Shown: positions 8,456-17,326, counted from the first letter of the stretch. The stretch: 46,335 nucleotides of DNA from Oscillospiraceae bacterium (GCA_029013165.1 JAQXMV010000059.1:1-46335); one strand, 5' to 3'. Notes: generated by a model not told the origin, from the sequence alone. Numbers and translations are program-made.

Positions 8456-8640
8456 AATATTCATTTCCTTTCTTCTTTTCAAAATGCTTGATATACAGAA
8501 CTTTTTTCTGTGTGCTCTTTCAGTTTGTACATCGACACATTCGTCCGAAGCGGAAATTGGATCGCAGTAAATTCACGAATTGCTTTGTCATGTTAACTGA
8601 CCTGCCTTTGACATGGAAAATGGCTCCCGAGGGGAAGATT
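8456..8640 (-). other. 5' leader of metY, no recognised riboswitch
   Basis: About 200 transcribed bases separate the promoter from metY. I looked for SAM-I (S-box) core elements, a T-box TGGTACCAC sequence and terminator/antiterminator pairs and saw none. Only short stems such as CATGT/ACATG are visible. Control therefore seems to be at the promoter. Confidence 0.4.
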
Positions 8641-8645
8641 TATAT

Positions 8646-8702
8646 ACCTACCTTTTAGGTTGGTGTTATTATAGCAAAGTTAACCTACCTTGTCAATAGG
8701 TA
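8646..8702 (-). promoter_or_regulatory. metY-cysK-rrf2 promoter with repeated operator-like sequences
   Basis: On the minus strand TTGACA (8691-8696), a 17-base spacer and TATAAT (8668-8673) form a perfect SigA promoter. Two copies of ACCTACCT (plus-strand positions 8646-8653 and 8683-8690) flank it. The first is half of an inverted repeat, ACCTACCT-TTT-AGGTTGGT (8646-8664), over the start site; the second is half of TACCT-N7-AGGTA (8686-8702), straddling the -35. A regulator bound here would block RNA polymerase. The Rrf2 protein encoded at the operon's end is the obvious candidate (inference). Confidence 0.75.
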
Positions 8703-8753
8703 AATGATAAAAATTTGAAAAAAATTCCAAATGTAAGGAAAGAAGTTTAAGAA

Positions 8754-8790
8754 CAAAAAAACTCTCCGGTTTTTCACAAAACCAGAGAGT
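8754..8790 (-). terminator. Terminator of the pgk-tpiA-gpmI run
   Basis: Plus-strand arms ACTCTCCGGTTTT (8761-8773) and AAAACCAGAGAGT (8778-8790) pair at 12 of 13 positions (the odd one is a G-T wobble in the minus-strand RNA). A run of Ts follows on the minus strand (8755-8760). Confidence 0.85.
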
Positions 8791-8798
8791 ACATCGTT

Positions 8799-10340
8799 TT
8801 ATTCTATGATGCTCGTTCCGTCCATTTCTTCCGGCTGAGGAAGTCCCATAATTTTGAGCATGGTGGGCGCAATGTCGCAGAGCTTACCGCCGCTGCGCAG
8901 TTTACATTCGCGGCCGACAACCACAAAGGGAACGGGGAAAGTGGTGTGGGCGGTGAAAGGCGAGCCGTCCTCATCGTACATCTTGTCGGCATTGCCGTGG
9001 TCGGCGGTGATGAGCATAACACCGTCCATTTCCGCCACAGCTTCGGCTACCTTGCCGACGCAGGTGTCGACAGCCTCTACGGCTGCTTTCGCAGCGTCAA
9101 AGATGCCTGTGTGTCCGACCATGTCGCAGTTGGCGAAATTGAGGATCACAGCGTCGTATTTACCGCTTTTGACAGCGGCAACGACCTTGTCTGTTACCTC
9201 ATAGGCGCTCATTTCCGGCTGGAGGTCATAGGTGGGAACCTTGGGGGAAGCCACGAGGATTCTGTCCTCACCCTCATACTGCTTTTCAACGCCGCCGTTG
9301 AAGAAGAAGGTGACATGAGCATACTTTTCGGTTTCGGCGATTCTGAGCTGGGTTTTGCCCATTTTTGAGATGTATTCGCCGAAAGTATTGACGAGGCTCT
9401 GGGGCTTGAAAGCCACCTGAACATTGGGCATGGTGGCGTCATACTGCGTCATGCAGACATAGTAAAGAGGGAAGAAGCCGTTTCTTCTCTCAAAGCCGCT
9501 GAAATCCGGATCAACAAAGGTTCTTGTGATTTCTCTGGCTCTGTCCGGGCGGAAATTGAAGAAGACAACGCTGTCGTCGGCCTTGACGGTGGCATTTTCT
9601 GCGCAGACCGTAGGAATGACAAATTCATCGGTGAGGTTTTTGCCCTCGGCGTCGATGGTTTCATAGGACTTCTTTACAGCCTCCACGGGACATTCGGCCT
9701 TATTGCCCTCGCCGTAAACCATGGCGGCATAGGCCTTTTCCACTCTTTCCCAGCGGTTGTCTCTGTCCATGGCATAATATCTGCCCATGACCGTTGCAAT
9801 CTTGCCCAGACCAATCTCCTTGAGCTGTGCGGCGGCATGAGCCACATAGTCGGCGCCGGAGGCGGGAGGAACATCGCGGCCGTCGAGGAAGCAGTGAAGA
9901 TAGACTTCTTTGACGCCCATTTTCTTGGCCATTTTCACAATGGCGTATAAGTGACTATTGTGAGAGTGAACGCCGCCGTCGCTGAGCAGACCCATGAGGT
10001 GAAGAGCAGAGTCCTTTTCCAGGCAGTTGTTCATGGCGCCCTTGAGGGCTTCGTTTTCATAAAAATCACCGTCGGCGATGGACTTGGTGATTCTGGTCAG
10101 CTCCTGATAGACGACACGGCCTGCGCCGATATTGGTGTGACCGACTTCGCTGTTACCCATCTGTCCGTCGGGCAGACCGACATCCATACCCGAGGCGCCG
10201 ATATAGGTCATGGGGTTTTCGCTCATGAGCTTGTCGAGGTTCGGGGTGTTGGCGGCTACGATCGCATTGCCGTAGTCAGAGGGGTTTTTACCGAAGCCGT
10301 CCATAATGCAAAGCAAAACTGGTTTTTTCATAGCTTTCAT
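8799..10340 (-). CDS. gpmI: 2,3-bisphosphoglycerate-independent phosphoglycerate mutase
   Basis: 513 residues, standard for the metal-dependent iPGM. It converts 3-phosphoglycerate to 2-phosphoglycerate. The metal ligand region MDGFG (Asp14) and the catalytic serine in GNSEVGHTNIGAG (Ser64) are present, as are LSDGGVHSH, FLDGRDVPP, and the C-terminal metal ligands NCDMVGHTG and TADHGNADKM. Two in-frame ATGs (MKAMKKP) lie close together; the first, 10340, follows AAAGGATC by 4 bases, the second by 13. It is the last gene of the pgk-tpiA-gpmI series and is followed by a strong terminator. Enolase and GAPDH are not in the window. Confidence 0.96.
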   Translation of the reverse strand: MKAMKKPVLLCIMDGFGKNPSDYGNAIVAANTPNLDKLMSENPMTYIGASGMDVGLPDGQMGNSEVGHTNIGAGRVVYQELTRITKSIADGDFYENEALKGAMNNCLEKDSALHLMGLLSDGGVHSHNSHLYAIVKMAKKMGVKEVYLHCFLDGRDVPPASGADYVAHAAAQLKEIGLGKIATVMGRYYAMDRDNRWERVEKAYAAMVYGEGNKAECPVEAVKKSYETIDAEGKNLTDEFVIPTVCAENATVKADDSVVFFNFRPDRAREITRTFVDPDFSGFERRNGFFPLYYVCMTQYDATMPNVQVAFKPQSLVNTFGEYISKMGKTQLRIAETEKYAHVTFFFNGGVEKQYEGEDRILVASPKVPTYDLQPEMSAYEVTDKVVAAVKSGKYDAVILNFANCDMVGHTGIFDAAKAAVEAVDTCVGKVAEAVAEMDGVMLITADHGNADKMYDEDGSPFTAHTTFPVPFVVVGRECKLRSGGKLCDIAPTMLKIMGLPQPEEMDGTSIIE

Positions 10341-10382
10341 CTGATCCTTTCCGGAATCTTTATCGTTTTATTTTCTGAAAAG

Positions 10383-10402
10383 GGGGTTGCCTAAGCAACC
10401 CC
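10383..10402 (-). terminator. Hairpin between tpiA and gpmI
   Basis: A perfect 8-bp stem, GGGGTTGC/GCAACCCC, with a 4-base loop lies between the two genes. On the minus strand only CTTTTC follows, so it may be a weak terminator or a processing/stability hairpin that lowers gpmI expression relative to tpiA. Confidence 0.5.
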
Positions 10403-10409
10403 ATAGTTA

Positions 10410-11180
10410 TTATTCGGCGCTGGCTGCCTTAACGATGACAGAGAAGTCCTGAGCCTTGAGGGAGGCGCCGCCGATGAGGCCGCCGTCCACATTGACCTTG
10501 GAGACAAGCTCAGCGGCATTCTTGGCATTCATGGAGCCGCCGTACTGAACGGTGACAGCCTGAGCCGCCTCTTCACCGTAGGCTTCTGCGATGGCCTGAC
10601 GGACATAGCCGTTGCCCTCGTCAGCCTGATCGGCAGTGGCGGTGACGCCTGTGCCGATGGCCCATACGGGCTCATAGGCGATGATAACATCTTTGAGCTG
10701 ATCGGCTGTGACATTGGTCAGAGCCATTTTGGTCTGGAACTTCAGCAGGGTCTCGGTGTAGCCGAGCTCTCTCTGCTCCAGGGTTTCGCCCACGCAGATG
10801 ATGGGCTTGAGGCCGGCATTCAGTGCGGCCAGAGAACGCAGGTTAACGGTCTGATCGGTTTCGCCGAAATACTGTCTTCTTTCGCTGTGACCGACTACGA
10901 CATATTCCACGCCGGCTTCCTTGAGCATTTCGGCGGAAATCTCACCGGTGAAAGCGCCGGAGGCCTTGAAGTGTACATTTTCTGCGCCGATTTTGATGTT
11001 GGAACCCTTTGCCGCTTCCACTGCTGCGGCAATATCCACGAAAGGAACGCAGAGAACAACATCGCACTTTGCGTCGGCAACGAGGGGCTTCATCTCGTTG
11101 ATGAGAGCCGTTGCCTGAGAGGGGGTCATGTTCATTTTCCAGTTGCCGGCGATAACTGCCTTGCGAAGAGCCTTATTCAT
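10410..11180 (-). CDS. tpiA: Triosephosphate isomerase
   Basis: 256 residues, typical TIM-barrel length. It interconverts DHAP and glyceraldehyde 3-phosphate. Catalytic residues are visible: Lys15 in NWKMN, the histidine in VVGHSERR, and the glutamate in AYEPVWAIGTG; the phosphate loop GGSMNAKNA is also present. It follows pgk by 35 bases on the minus strand. The DHAP made by the fucose pathway encoded near 39 kb would enter glycolysis here. Confidence 0.97.
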   Translation of the reverse strand: MNKALRKAVIAGNWKMNMTPSQATALINEMKPLVADAKCDVVLCVPFVDIAAAVEAAKGSNIKIGAENVHFKASGAFTGEISAEMLKEAGVEYVVVGHSERRQYFGETDQTVNLRSLAALNAGLKPIICVGETLEQRELGYTETLLKFQTKMALTNVTADQLKDVIIAYEPVWAIGTGVTATADQADEGNGYVRQAIAEAYGEEAAQAVTVQYGGSMNAKNAAELVSKVNVDGGLIGGASLKAQDFSVIVKAASAE

Positions 11181-11215
11181 TTTAAACTACTCCTTTATAA
11201 TGGTATACTTTTCGA

Positions 11216-12406
11216 TTATTTGTCGTTGAGAGCTGCAACACCGGGAAGCTCTTTGCCCTCGAGGAACTCAAGGGAAGCGCCGCCGCCGGTTGAGATATGG
11301 CTCATCTTGTCGGCAAAGCCCAGCTTCTGAACGGCAGCAGCCGAGTCGCCGCCGCCGACGATGGAAATGGCGCCGCTGTCAGCGATGGCAGTGGCTACAG
11401 CGATGGTGCCGCTTGCGAAGTTTGCCCACTCGGAAACGCCCATGGGTCCGTTCCAGATGACGGTGCCTGCGCCCTTGATGGCGTCGGCAAAGAGCTTTTC
11501 TGTCTTGGGACCGATGTCAAGACCCATCCAGCCGTCGGGGATATCGTCGGAATCAACGGTCTTGAATTCTGTGTCAGCGCTGTATTCAAGACCGACCTTG
11601 TTATCAACGGGGATCAGGAAGTTTACGCCCTTTGCTTTGGCGTCTTCCATCATCTGCTTTGCCATGTCGATCTTGTCGGTTTCGCAGATGGAGGTGCCGA
11701 CGGAGTGTCCGAGGGCGGCAAAGAAGGTATAGGCCATACCGCCGCCGACGATGAGGGTGTCAACCTTGCTGAGGAGATTATTGATGACGCCGATCTTGTC
11801 GCTGACCTTTGCGCCGCCGAGGATGGCTACGAGGGGTCTCTTGGGATTCTCAAGAGCGCCGCCCATATATTCCAGTTCTTTGCGGATCAGGAAGCCGCAG
11901 ACTGCGGGCAGATAATCAGCTACGCCGGTGGTGGAGCTGTGGGCTCTGTGGGCAGAACCGAAAGCGTCGTTTACATAGATTTCGGCAAGGGAAGCAAGAG
12001 CCTTGCTGAATTCGGGATCGTTCTTGGTCTCCTCTGCATGGAAGCGGACATTTTCAAGAAGAAGCACTTCGCCCTCTTTGAGGTCTGCTGCCAGGGACTT
12101 GGCGCTTTCACCGATAACATCCTTTGCCATCTTGACTTCTCTGCCGAGAAGCTCGCCGAGTCTGACGGCAACGGGAGCCAGTGAAAATTCAGGCTTGAAT
12201 TCACCCTTGGGTCTGCCGAGATGAGAGCAGAGAATGAGCTTTGCGCCGTGGTCGAGGAGGTAATTGATCGTGGGAAGAGAGGCGACGATTCTCTTGTCGC
12301 TTGTGATGACGCCGTCTTCCATCTTTACATTGAAGTCGCAGCGGACAAGGACCTTTTTGCCCTTGACATTAATGTCTTCAACGGATTTCTTGTTCAGTAC
12401 ATTCAT
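11216..12406 (-). CDS. pgk: Phosphoglycerate kinase
   Basis: 396 residues, the usual length. It transfers phosphate from 1,3-bisphosphoglycerate to ADP. Seen motifs: the N-terminal substrate site KVLVRCDFNVK and CSHLGRPKGEF, the inter-domain LGGAKVSDKIGVI, and the C-terminal nucleotide site WNGPMGVSEW with SIVGGGDSAAAV and STGGGASLEFLEG. It is the first gene of the glycolytic series; its promoter lies about 55 bases upstream between the arms of an inverted repeat. The order pgk-tpiA-gpm is common in Bacillota, but gapA and the CggR-type regulator that often lead such operons are not adjacent here. Confidence 0.97.
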   Translation of the reverse strand: MNVLNKKSVEDINVKGKKVLVRCDFNVKMEDGVITSDKRIVASLPTINYLLDHGAKLILCSHLGRPKGEFKPEFSLAPVAVRLGELLGREVKMAKDVIGESAKSLAADLKEGEVLLLENVRFHAEETKNDPEFSKALASLAEIYVNDAFGSAHRAHSSTTGVADYLPAVCGFLIRKELEYMGGALENPKRPLVAILGGAKVSDKIGVINNLLSKVDTLIVGGGMAYTFFAALGHSVGTSICETDKIDMAKQMMEDAKAKGVNFLIPVDNKVGLEYSADTEFKTVDSDDIPDGWMGLDIGPKTEKLFADAIKGAGTVIWNGPMGVSEWANFASGTIAVATAIADSGAISIVGGGDSAAAVQKLGFADKMSHISTGGGASLEFLEGKELPGVAALNDK

Positions 12407-12454
12407 GTTGTTCTTTCCTTTCTGGGATAAGATATTTTTTTGTTTTTTTTACAC

Positions 12455-12501
12455 CAACAGACATTTTATATGATTACTCGATTTTTTTCAAGTGTCTGTT
12501 G
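12455..12501 (-). promoter_or_regulatory. pgk operon promoter enclosed by a 9-bp perfect inverted repeat
   Basis: On the minus strand TTGAAA (12486-12491), a 17-base spacer and TAAAAT (12463-12468) form a plausible SigA promoter. It is bracketed exactly by CAACAGACA (12455-12463) and TGTCTGTTG (12493-12501), a perfect 9-bp inverted repeat 29 bases apart. Repressor half-sites or an RNA hairpin are both possible; there is no T-run after either arm, which argues against a simple terminator for topB. Confidence 0.6.
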
Positions 12502-12556
12502 ATAAAAAATACGCATAGTGCTATACAATATTTTATATAAACCACATAAAATCGCC

Positions 12557-14731
12557 TTATTTTTCCAGCCAGGCTTTCATCAGGTCGGCCATAACGCCGT
12601 TTCCCGACTCCTTTTCCTGTGCCTTTTGCTGCTTTCTCATGTAAGACATGACATCGGCTTTGCCGGCGCCTCTGTCCTCTCTTCTTTTGCTGAAATCGCT
12701 CAGACGCTCCCGGTAGCCGCATTTGCAGACGAAGATTTTTTTCTCACCCTCGCCGCGCAGCTCCAGCTTTTTGTGGCACTCGGGGCAGCGGGCGTTGGTC
12801 ACCTGACTGATGCCCTTGCGATAGCCGCACTCCCGATCCTGGCAGATCAGCATTTTGCCTTTCTTTCCGTTGACCTCGAGGAGGTATTTTCCGCAGAGGG
12901 GACACTTGTCCTTGGTGGCGTTCTCGTGGGTATATTGTGCGTCGGAGGCGATGACCGTGGAAACCAGGTGAGTGGAATAGTCGCGCATTTCGGCGATGAA
13001 TTTTTTCATGTCGGCCTTGCCGCGGCTGATGTTCTGGAGCTGCTGCTCCCATTTGGCCGTCAGTTCGGCGCTTTTGAGGTCGTCGGGTACAATGCGGATG
13101 AGCTGTTTGCCCTTGGCTGTGGGATGAATTTCCTTGCCCACGCGCTCGATGGAGAAATTATCAAAGAGCTTTTCGATAATGTCCGCCCTTGTGGCCGGGG
13201 TGCCGAGACCGCTGGTGGTCTCGATGACGGCCTTGAGGTTTTTGTCGCTGATTTGTTTGGAGGGATTCTCCATGGCGGAAAGCAGGGTGGCCTCGGTGTA
13301 GCGTGCCGGCGGTTTTGTTTTGCCGCAGACAATCTTGGCACCGGAGACGGGCAGCTTCATGCCTTTTTTGATTTCCGGGAGCTGCTGAGAACGGTTCTCG
13401 CCCTCGTCCTCCTCGTCCTCGTCGGCGGCGGAATAAAAGGCTTTCCAGCCGGGAGAGGTGACGGATTTTCCCTTGGCGGTGAAGCTCAGTCCCTCGCACT
13501 CCAGACGCAGCTTGACCTCGTCATATTGAAAGTCGGGGGAGAGAACGGCCATAAAGCGCCGCACAACCAGATCGTAGATGTTTCGCTCGTCATAGCTCAG
13601 ACGGGAAAAATCCGGCGACTGCTCCGTGGGAATGATGGCGTGATGGTCGGTGACCTTAGCATTATTGACAATATGCTTGGTAAGTATCGGATTTTTAGCA
13701 AGATTCATGGCGGCTTTCTGATAGGGCCCCACCGCCATGGCCCGCAGACGCTCGGGAATCGTGGCGACGATATCGTCGGTGATATAGCGGGAATCGGTTC
13801 TCGGATAGGTGAGCACCTTGTGGTATTCATAGAGACTCTGCATCAGGGAAAGGGTCTGCTTGGCAGAATAACCGTATTTTTTGTTGGCGTCTCTCTGCAG
13901 CTCCGTCAGATCATAGGCGGCAGGCGGCGCTGTCTTCTTTGAGGTGCGCTCCGCCTCGGCCACGGTGGCCGTTTTTCCTTTGATTTTTTCCGCCGCCTTT
14001 TCGACAAAGGCTTTGTCGGAAAAACGGGTGTTGTTTTTGCTGTCACGGAAAGTGGCGGTGAAATCTCTGAAAAGGGCCTGCAGGGTGTAATAATCCTTGG
14101 GCTGAAAGGCGAGAATTTCTTCTTCGCGCTGAACAATGAGAGCCAGAGTCGGGGTCTGCACCCGGCCGGCAGAAAGCTGCGCGTTATATTTGCAGGTCAG
14201 GGCTCTGGTGACATTGAGTCCCACCAGCCAGTCTGCCTCGGCTCTCGCCTGAGCAGAGTAATAGAGATTGTCATATTCTTTGGCGTCCTTGAGATGGGCG
14301 AAGCCCTCCTTGATCGCCCTGTCAGTCTGTGAGGATATCCACAGACGGTAGGCGGGACCTTTCCAGTGGGCTTTCATCATGATCCAGCGCGCCACCAGTT
14401 CGCCCTCACGGCCGGCGTCGGTGGCGATGACCAGCGCCGAGACATCGGGACGCTTCATCAGTGCCGAGACGGCACGGTATTGCTTCGAGGTCTGCTTGAT
14501 CACCGTCAGTTTCATTTTTTCCGGCAGCATCGGCAGATCCTCTAACTGCCAGCGTTTGTATTTTTCGTCATAGGCTTCGGGATCGGCGAGGGTCACCAGA
14601 TGGCCGAGAGCCCAGGTGACGATGTATTTTTCTCCGATGAGACAGCCGTCGCCCTTTTGCCGGCAGCCCAGAACCCGGGCAATGTCCCGCGCAACAGAGG
14701 GCTTTTCGGCCAAAACAAGAGTTTTAGTCAT
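12557..14731 (-). CDS. topB: DNA topoisomerase III (type IA)
   Basis: 724 residues. It relaxes and decatenates DNA by a single-strand break with a 5'-phosphotyrosine. The Toprim domain is at the N-terminus (VLAEKPSVARDIA with the catalytic Glu8 region, and ATDAGREGELVAR at about 103-115). The active tyrosine is Tyr309 in LTYPRTDSRYI. SAGRVQTPTLAL (about 187-198) is the usual core motif. After residue ~600 it carries two zinc-ribbon modules (CPLC...CQDRECGY and CPEC...CKCGY) that bind DNA. It follows the ymfH-like gene by 12 bases. Plasmid and conjugative element TopB homologs exist, but no mobile genes are nearby, so this looks like the chromosomal enzyme. Confidence 0.93.
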   Translation of the reverse strand: MTKTLVLAEKPSVARDIARVLGCRQKGDGCLIGEKYIVTWALGHLVTLADPEAYDEKYKRWQLEDLPMLPEKMKLTVIKQTSKQYRAVSALMKRPDVSALVIATDAGREGELVARWIMMKAHWKGPAYRLWISSQTDRAIKEGFAHLKDAKEYDNLYYSAQARAEADWLVGLNVTRALTCKYNAQLSAGRVQTPTLALIVQREEEILAFQPKDYYTLQALFRDFTATFRDSKNNTRFSDKAFVEKAAEKIKGKTATVAEAERTSKKTAPPAAYDLTELQRDANKKYGYSAKQTLSLMQSLYEYHKVLTYPRTDSRYITDDIVATIPERLRAMAVGPYQKAAMNLAKNPILTKHIVNNAKVTDHHAIIPTEQSPDFSRLSYDERNIYDLVVRRFMAVLSPDFQYDEVKLRLECEGLSFTAKGKSVTSPGWKAFYSAADEDEEDEGENRSQQLPEIKKGMKLPVSGAKIVCGKTKPPARYTEATLLSAMENPSKQISDKNLKAVIETTSGLGTPATRADIIEKLFDNFSIERVGKEIHPTAKGKQLIRIVPDDLKSAELTAKWEQQLQNISRGKADMKKFIAEMRDYSTHLVSTVIASDAQYTHENATKDKCPLCGKYLLEVNGKKGKMLICQDRECGYRKGISQVTNARCPECHKKLELRGEGEKKIFVCKCGYRERLSDFSKRREDRGAGKADVMSYMRKQQKAQEKESGNGVMADLMKAWLEK

Positions 14732-14743
14732 TTTTGTTTCTCC

Positions 14744-16012
14744 TTATTTGATGACGGAAAGACAGAAATTTTCGGTGTCGAAGCTCTCTGCCACAGTTTT
14801 TTCCACTTCCTGTTTGGTCACGGATTGATAAAGCTCAATGTTGTCGAATAAGCCGCGGCCGCCGAAATAGGCGTCCACTAAGTTGCCGGCCAGATCGTCC
14901 ACATCGTTGAAAGAGAAGATCTCACCGCCGTAAAGCCGTCTGAGGGAGACGGAAAAATCCTCGTCGGAAATGCCTTCCGTTTTTATTCGGCGGATCTCCC
15001 CGATGATTTCCTCGGCTGCCTTTTTCGGTTCACGGCTTTCGCCGGTGAAAATCGGGCAGGCGAAGCCGCGGCCCGAGAAATACTCCTTGCCGAAAGAGGA
15101 ATTGATCAGTCCCTCCTCGAGCAAACGGCAGTAAAGGGGAGAAACCTTGCCGGCGATGCAGTCCAGCGCTAGATTCATCAGCAGTGTTTCCTTTGCCGTT
15201 CTCACCGGCTCGCGGTGGTTCTCTTTGAAGCCCAGGGCGAATTTCGGGATATCCACGCCGAGGGTTTCTTCGATATAATCACAAGCAACCTTTTCAGGCT
15301 CCTCGGGTATAATCTGCTCAAACTCAACCTTGTCTTCTTTCTTCAGCACCTTGTCTGCAATGGCAAGAACCTCTTCCTTTTTCACATTGCCGGCAACGGC
15401 AAGGACCATATTGCTCAGATTATAAAAGGTGTTGTAGCAGCTGTAAAGCAGCTCCGCGTTGATCTGCGCAATGGAATCGGTGGTGCCGGCTATATCAATT
15501 CTGACCGGATTCTTGCTGTATATTCCTCGAAGCAGGTTAAAGAGTACCTGCCAGTCGGGATCGTCCTGATACATCCGGATTTCCTGACCGATGATTCCCT
15601 GCTCCTTTTGCACCGTGGCCTCGGTGAAATAGGGAGACTTGACGAAGTCGAGGAGAATTTCGAGATTCTCCTCAAAGGAGCTGCTGCACTGAAAAATATA
15701 GCAGGTGCGATCAAAGCTTGTAAAGGCGTTGGCGTTGGCACCGGTTTTTCCGAAACGCTCAAAGGCGTCAAGCTCCTCGCTTTCAAAGAGCTTGTGCTCC
15801 AGAAAGTGAGCGATGCCCTCGGGGACCGTGGTGAATTTCTCCTGACCTTTCAGGCGAAAACAGGTGTCAACGGAGCCGTACCGGGTGCCGAACATGGCAA
15901 AAGCGCCGGTGTAATCCTTCTTTTCCATGACGAATATCTTCAGTCCGCTGCTGTGGTCGATCTCGTAGTATTCTTCGCCCAACAGCTCATTTTTGATCAG
16001 TTTTTCAGCCAT
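14744..16012 (-). CDS. M16 zinc metallopeptidase (YmfH-like, with active HxxEH)
   Basis: 422 residues, as expected for the YmfH group. The inverted zinc motif H69-F-L-E72-H73 is intact and a downstream glutamate in KEQGIIGQEI (about 137-144) supplies the third ligand, so it should be catalytic. Two M16 half-barrel domains follow. No signal peptide is seen, so it is probably cytoplasmic, pairing with the non-catalytic YmfF-like subunit upstream to form the usual active/inactive M16 couple. Its start codon follows the ymfF-like stop codon directly, with GGAGG inside the end of that gene, implying translational coupling. The cellular substrate is unknown. Confidence 0.9.
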   Translation of the reverse strand: MAEKLIKNELLGEEYYEIDHSSGLKIFVMEKKDYTGAFAMFGTRYGSVDTCFRLKGQEKFTTVPEGIAHFLEHKLFESEELDAFERFGKTGANANAFTSFDRTCYIFQCSSSFEENLEILLDFVKSPYFTEATVQKEQGIIGQEIRMYQDDPDWQVLFNLLRGIYSKNPVRIDIAGTTDSIAQINAELLYSCYNTFYNLSNMVLAVAGNVKKEEVLAIADKVLKKEDKVEFEQIIPEEPEKVACDYIEETLGVDIPKFALGFKENHREPVRTAKETLLMNLALDCIAGKVSPLYCRLLEEGLINSSFGKEYFSGRGFACPIFTGESREPKKAAEEIIGEIRRIKTEGISDEDFSVSLRRLYGGEIFSFNDVDDLAGNLVDAYFGGRGLFDNIELYQSVTKQEVEKTVAESFDTENFCLSVIK

Positions 16013-17287
16013 TTATTTTTCCTCCTTCTCACTCTCAAGAATGAAAACCGTGTCCTCACAGACCATGTTGGCCGCAACGATGATTTCTTCGCGGCTGACG
16101 GCGTTGATCATGTCGGAAGACTCCTGCGGTGTGTAGAACTCTCCCGAGACGCACTGATCAAGGAACCAGCCGTCGATGCTCATGACGCTGTCATAAACAC
16201 TGCGGTAGCTGTCGGCAAGACTGAGCTTGGCCTGAAGGATCACCTCGTCGCTGAAGTTTCCGGCGCGCATATCCTCCATTTCACGGCGTATGGCTTCCAG
16301 CGCTTTTTGGGTGTTTTCCGTTTCCACGCCGCTCTGGACGATGATGATGCCTTTGGAATAGATCAGTGACGCCGAGCAGTAATAGCAAAGGCTCATTTTT
16401 TCACGGACATTGACGAAGAGTTTGGAAAAGGTTCCCGAGCCGAAAATTTCCGTCATGAGCTTGATGGCGGCATAGTTGTCCCGGTCATAGGTCATGCCGG
16501 CACGGTAGCCGAGGACCAACTTGCCTTGATTGACCTTTTGCGTTTCGGTCACGGTTTTGTTGCCGTTGCTTTCCGTCAGGAATTCGGTGCGGATCTCGGC
16601 GATGTCCTCTTTCTTTCTCTCCAGACGGTCGAAATAAGGCCGGATGATCTCCTCGGCTTTCTTTTCGTCGAAGTTTCCCGTGAGACTGATCTGAATCGGG
16701 CAGGTCATCAGCAGCTTTTTCCATTCGGCGAAAATCTCTTCGGAACGAAACGCCATGATCTCCTCCTTTTCGCCGAGGGGAGAAATCGAATAAGCCTCGT
16801 CGCAGCACATTTCTTCCATGAGGCGTTTGCGTGCATAGGTGATCTTATTGTCGTTTTGCCGGTCGATCAGGTCGCAGAGCTGTCTCTTTTCCCGGCTCAA
16901 GTTTTCCTCTTTGAAGCCTTTTTCAGTGATATCCGGGCGGAAAAGACAGGCGAGCAGGAGCTCCAACCCGTGAGTGAATACATCCTCACCCTCGAGAGCG
17001 AAGCGATTGTCAACAGCAATCAGGCTCAGGGAAAGTACCTGAGCTTCTCCGTTTTTTTCGATTCTCGGTGTCAGCCGCGCACCGTAAAGTCCGGCGAGTT
17101 TGCGGTTCATCTCTGCCATCGTGGGCAGATCCTTGTTGGTTCGTGCCAGCAGATGAATCAGCAGGGCTCTTTTGGAAACCGAGCTGTCCAGCGGCGCCAT
17201 GAGACTGAGGGTGATGACAGAAGTTTTGAACTGTTCGGTTCTATGCGTGCAGAGGGTCAGACCCCGTCCGATCGTTTTTCTTTCCAT
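16013..17287 (-). CDS. M16-family peptidase-like protein (YmfF-like, no zinc motif)
   Basis: 424 residues from the chosen start MERKTIGRG (17287), which follows GGAGGATAAAAATG; a longer frame to 17383 would run through the promoter and is rejected. The fold matches M16 (YGARLTPRIEKNGEAQVLSLSL, then GEKEEIMAFRSEEIF and LTGNFD), but where the catalytic partner has HFLEH this protein has LLIHLLARTNK, with no HxxEH. It is therefore the structural, substrate-holding half of the M16 pair. The two genes abut and are surely co-expressed, with topB next on the same strand. Confidence 0.87.
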   Translation of the reverse strand: MERKTIGRGLTLCTHRTEQFKTSVITLSLMAPLDSSVSKRALLIHLLARTNKDLPTMAEMNRKLAGLYGARLTPRIEKNGEAQVLSLSLIAVDNRFALEGEDVFTHGLELLLACLFRPDITEKGFKEENLSREKRQLCDLIDRQNDNKITYARKRLMEEMCCDEAYSISPLGEKEEIMAFRSEEIFAEWKKLLMTCPIQISLTGNFDEKKAEEIIRPYFDRLERKKEDIAEIRTEFLTESNGNKTVTETQKVNQGKLVLGYRAGMTYDRDNYAAIKLMTEIFGSGTFSKLFVNVREKMSLCYYCSASLIYSKGIIIVQSGVETENTQKALEAIRREMEDMRAGNFSDEVILQAKLSLADSYRSVYDSVMSIDGWFLDQCVSGEFYTPQESSDMINAVSREEIIVAANMVCEDTVFILESEKEEK

Positions 17288-17326
17288 TTTTATCCTCCGT
17301 TTGTTCGTAGTTGCCTTTTGTTTTTC

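Noticed and set aside
8456..8640. SAM riboswitch or T-box before metY
   Set aside because: Expected for a methionine/cysteine operon, but no S-box core, no TGGTACCAC and no terminator pair could be found in the leader.
12455..12501. Phase-variable invertible promoter
   Set aside because: The repeats frame a promoter, but the 29-base spacer is too short for known inversion elements and no recombinase gene is in the window; operator use is more likely.
12518..13942. 474-codon plus-strand frame opposite topB
   Set aside because: Shadow of topB, whose catalytic and zinc motifs are all on the minus strand.
12557..14731. topB as sign of an integrated conjugative element
   Set aside because: TopB homologs are common on such elements, but there is no integrase, relaxase, att-like repeat or composition change around it.
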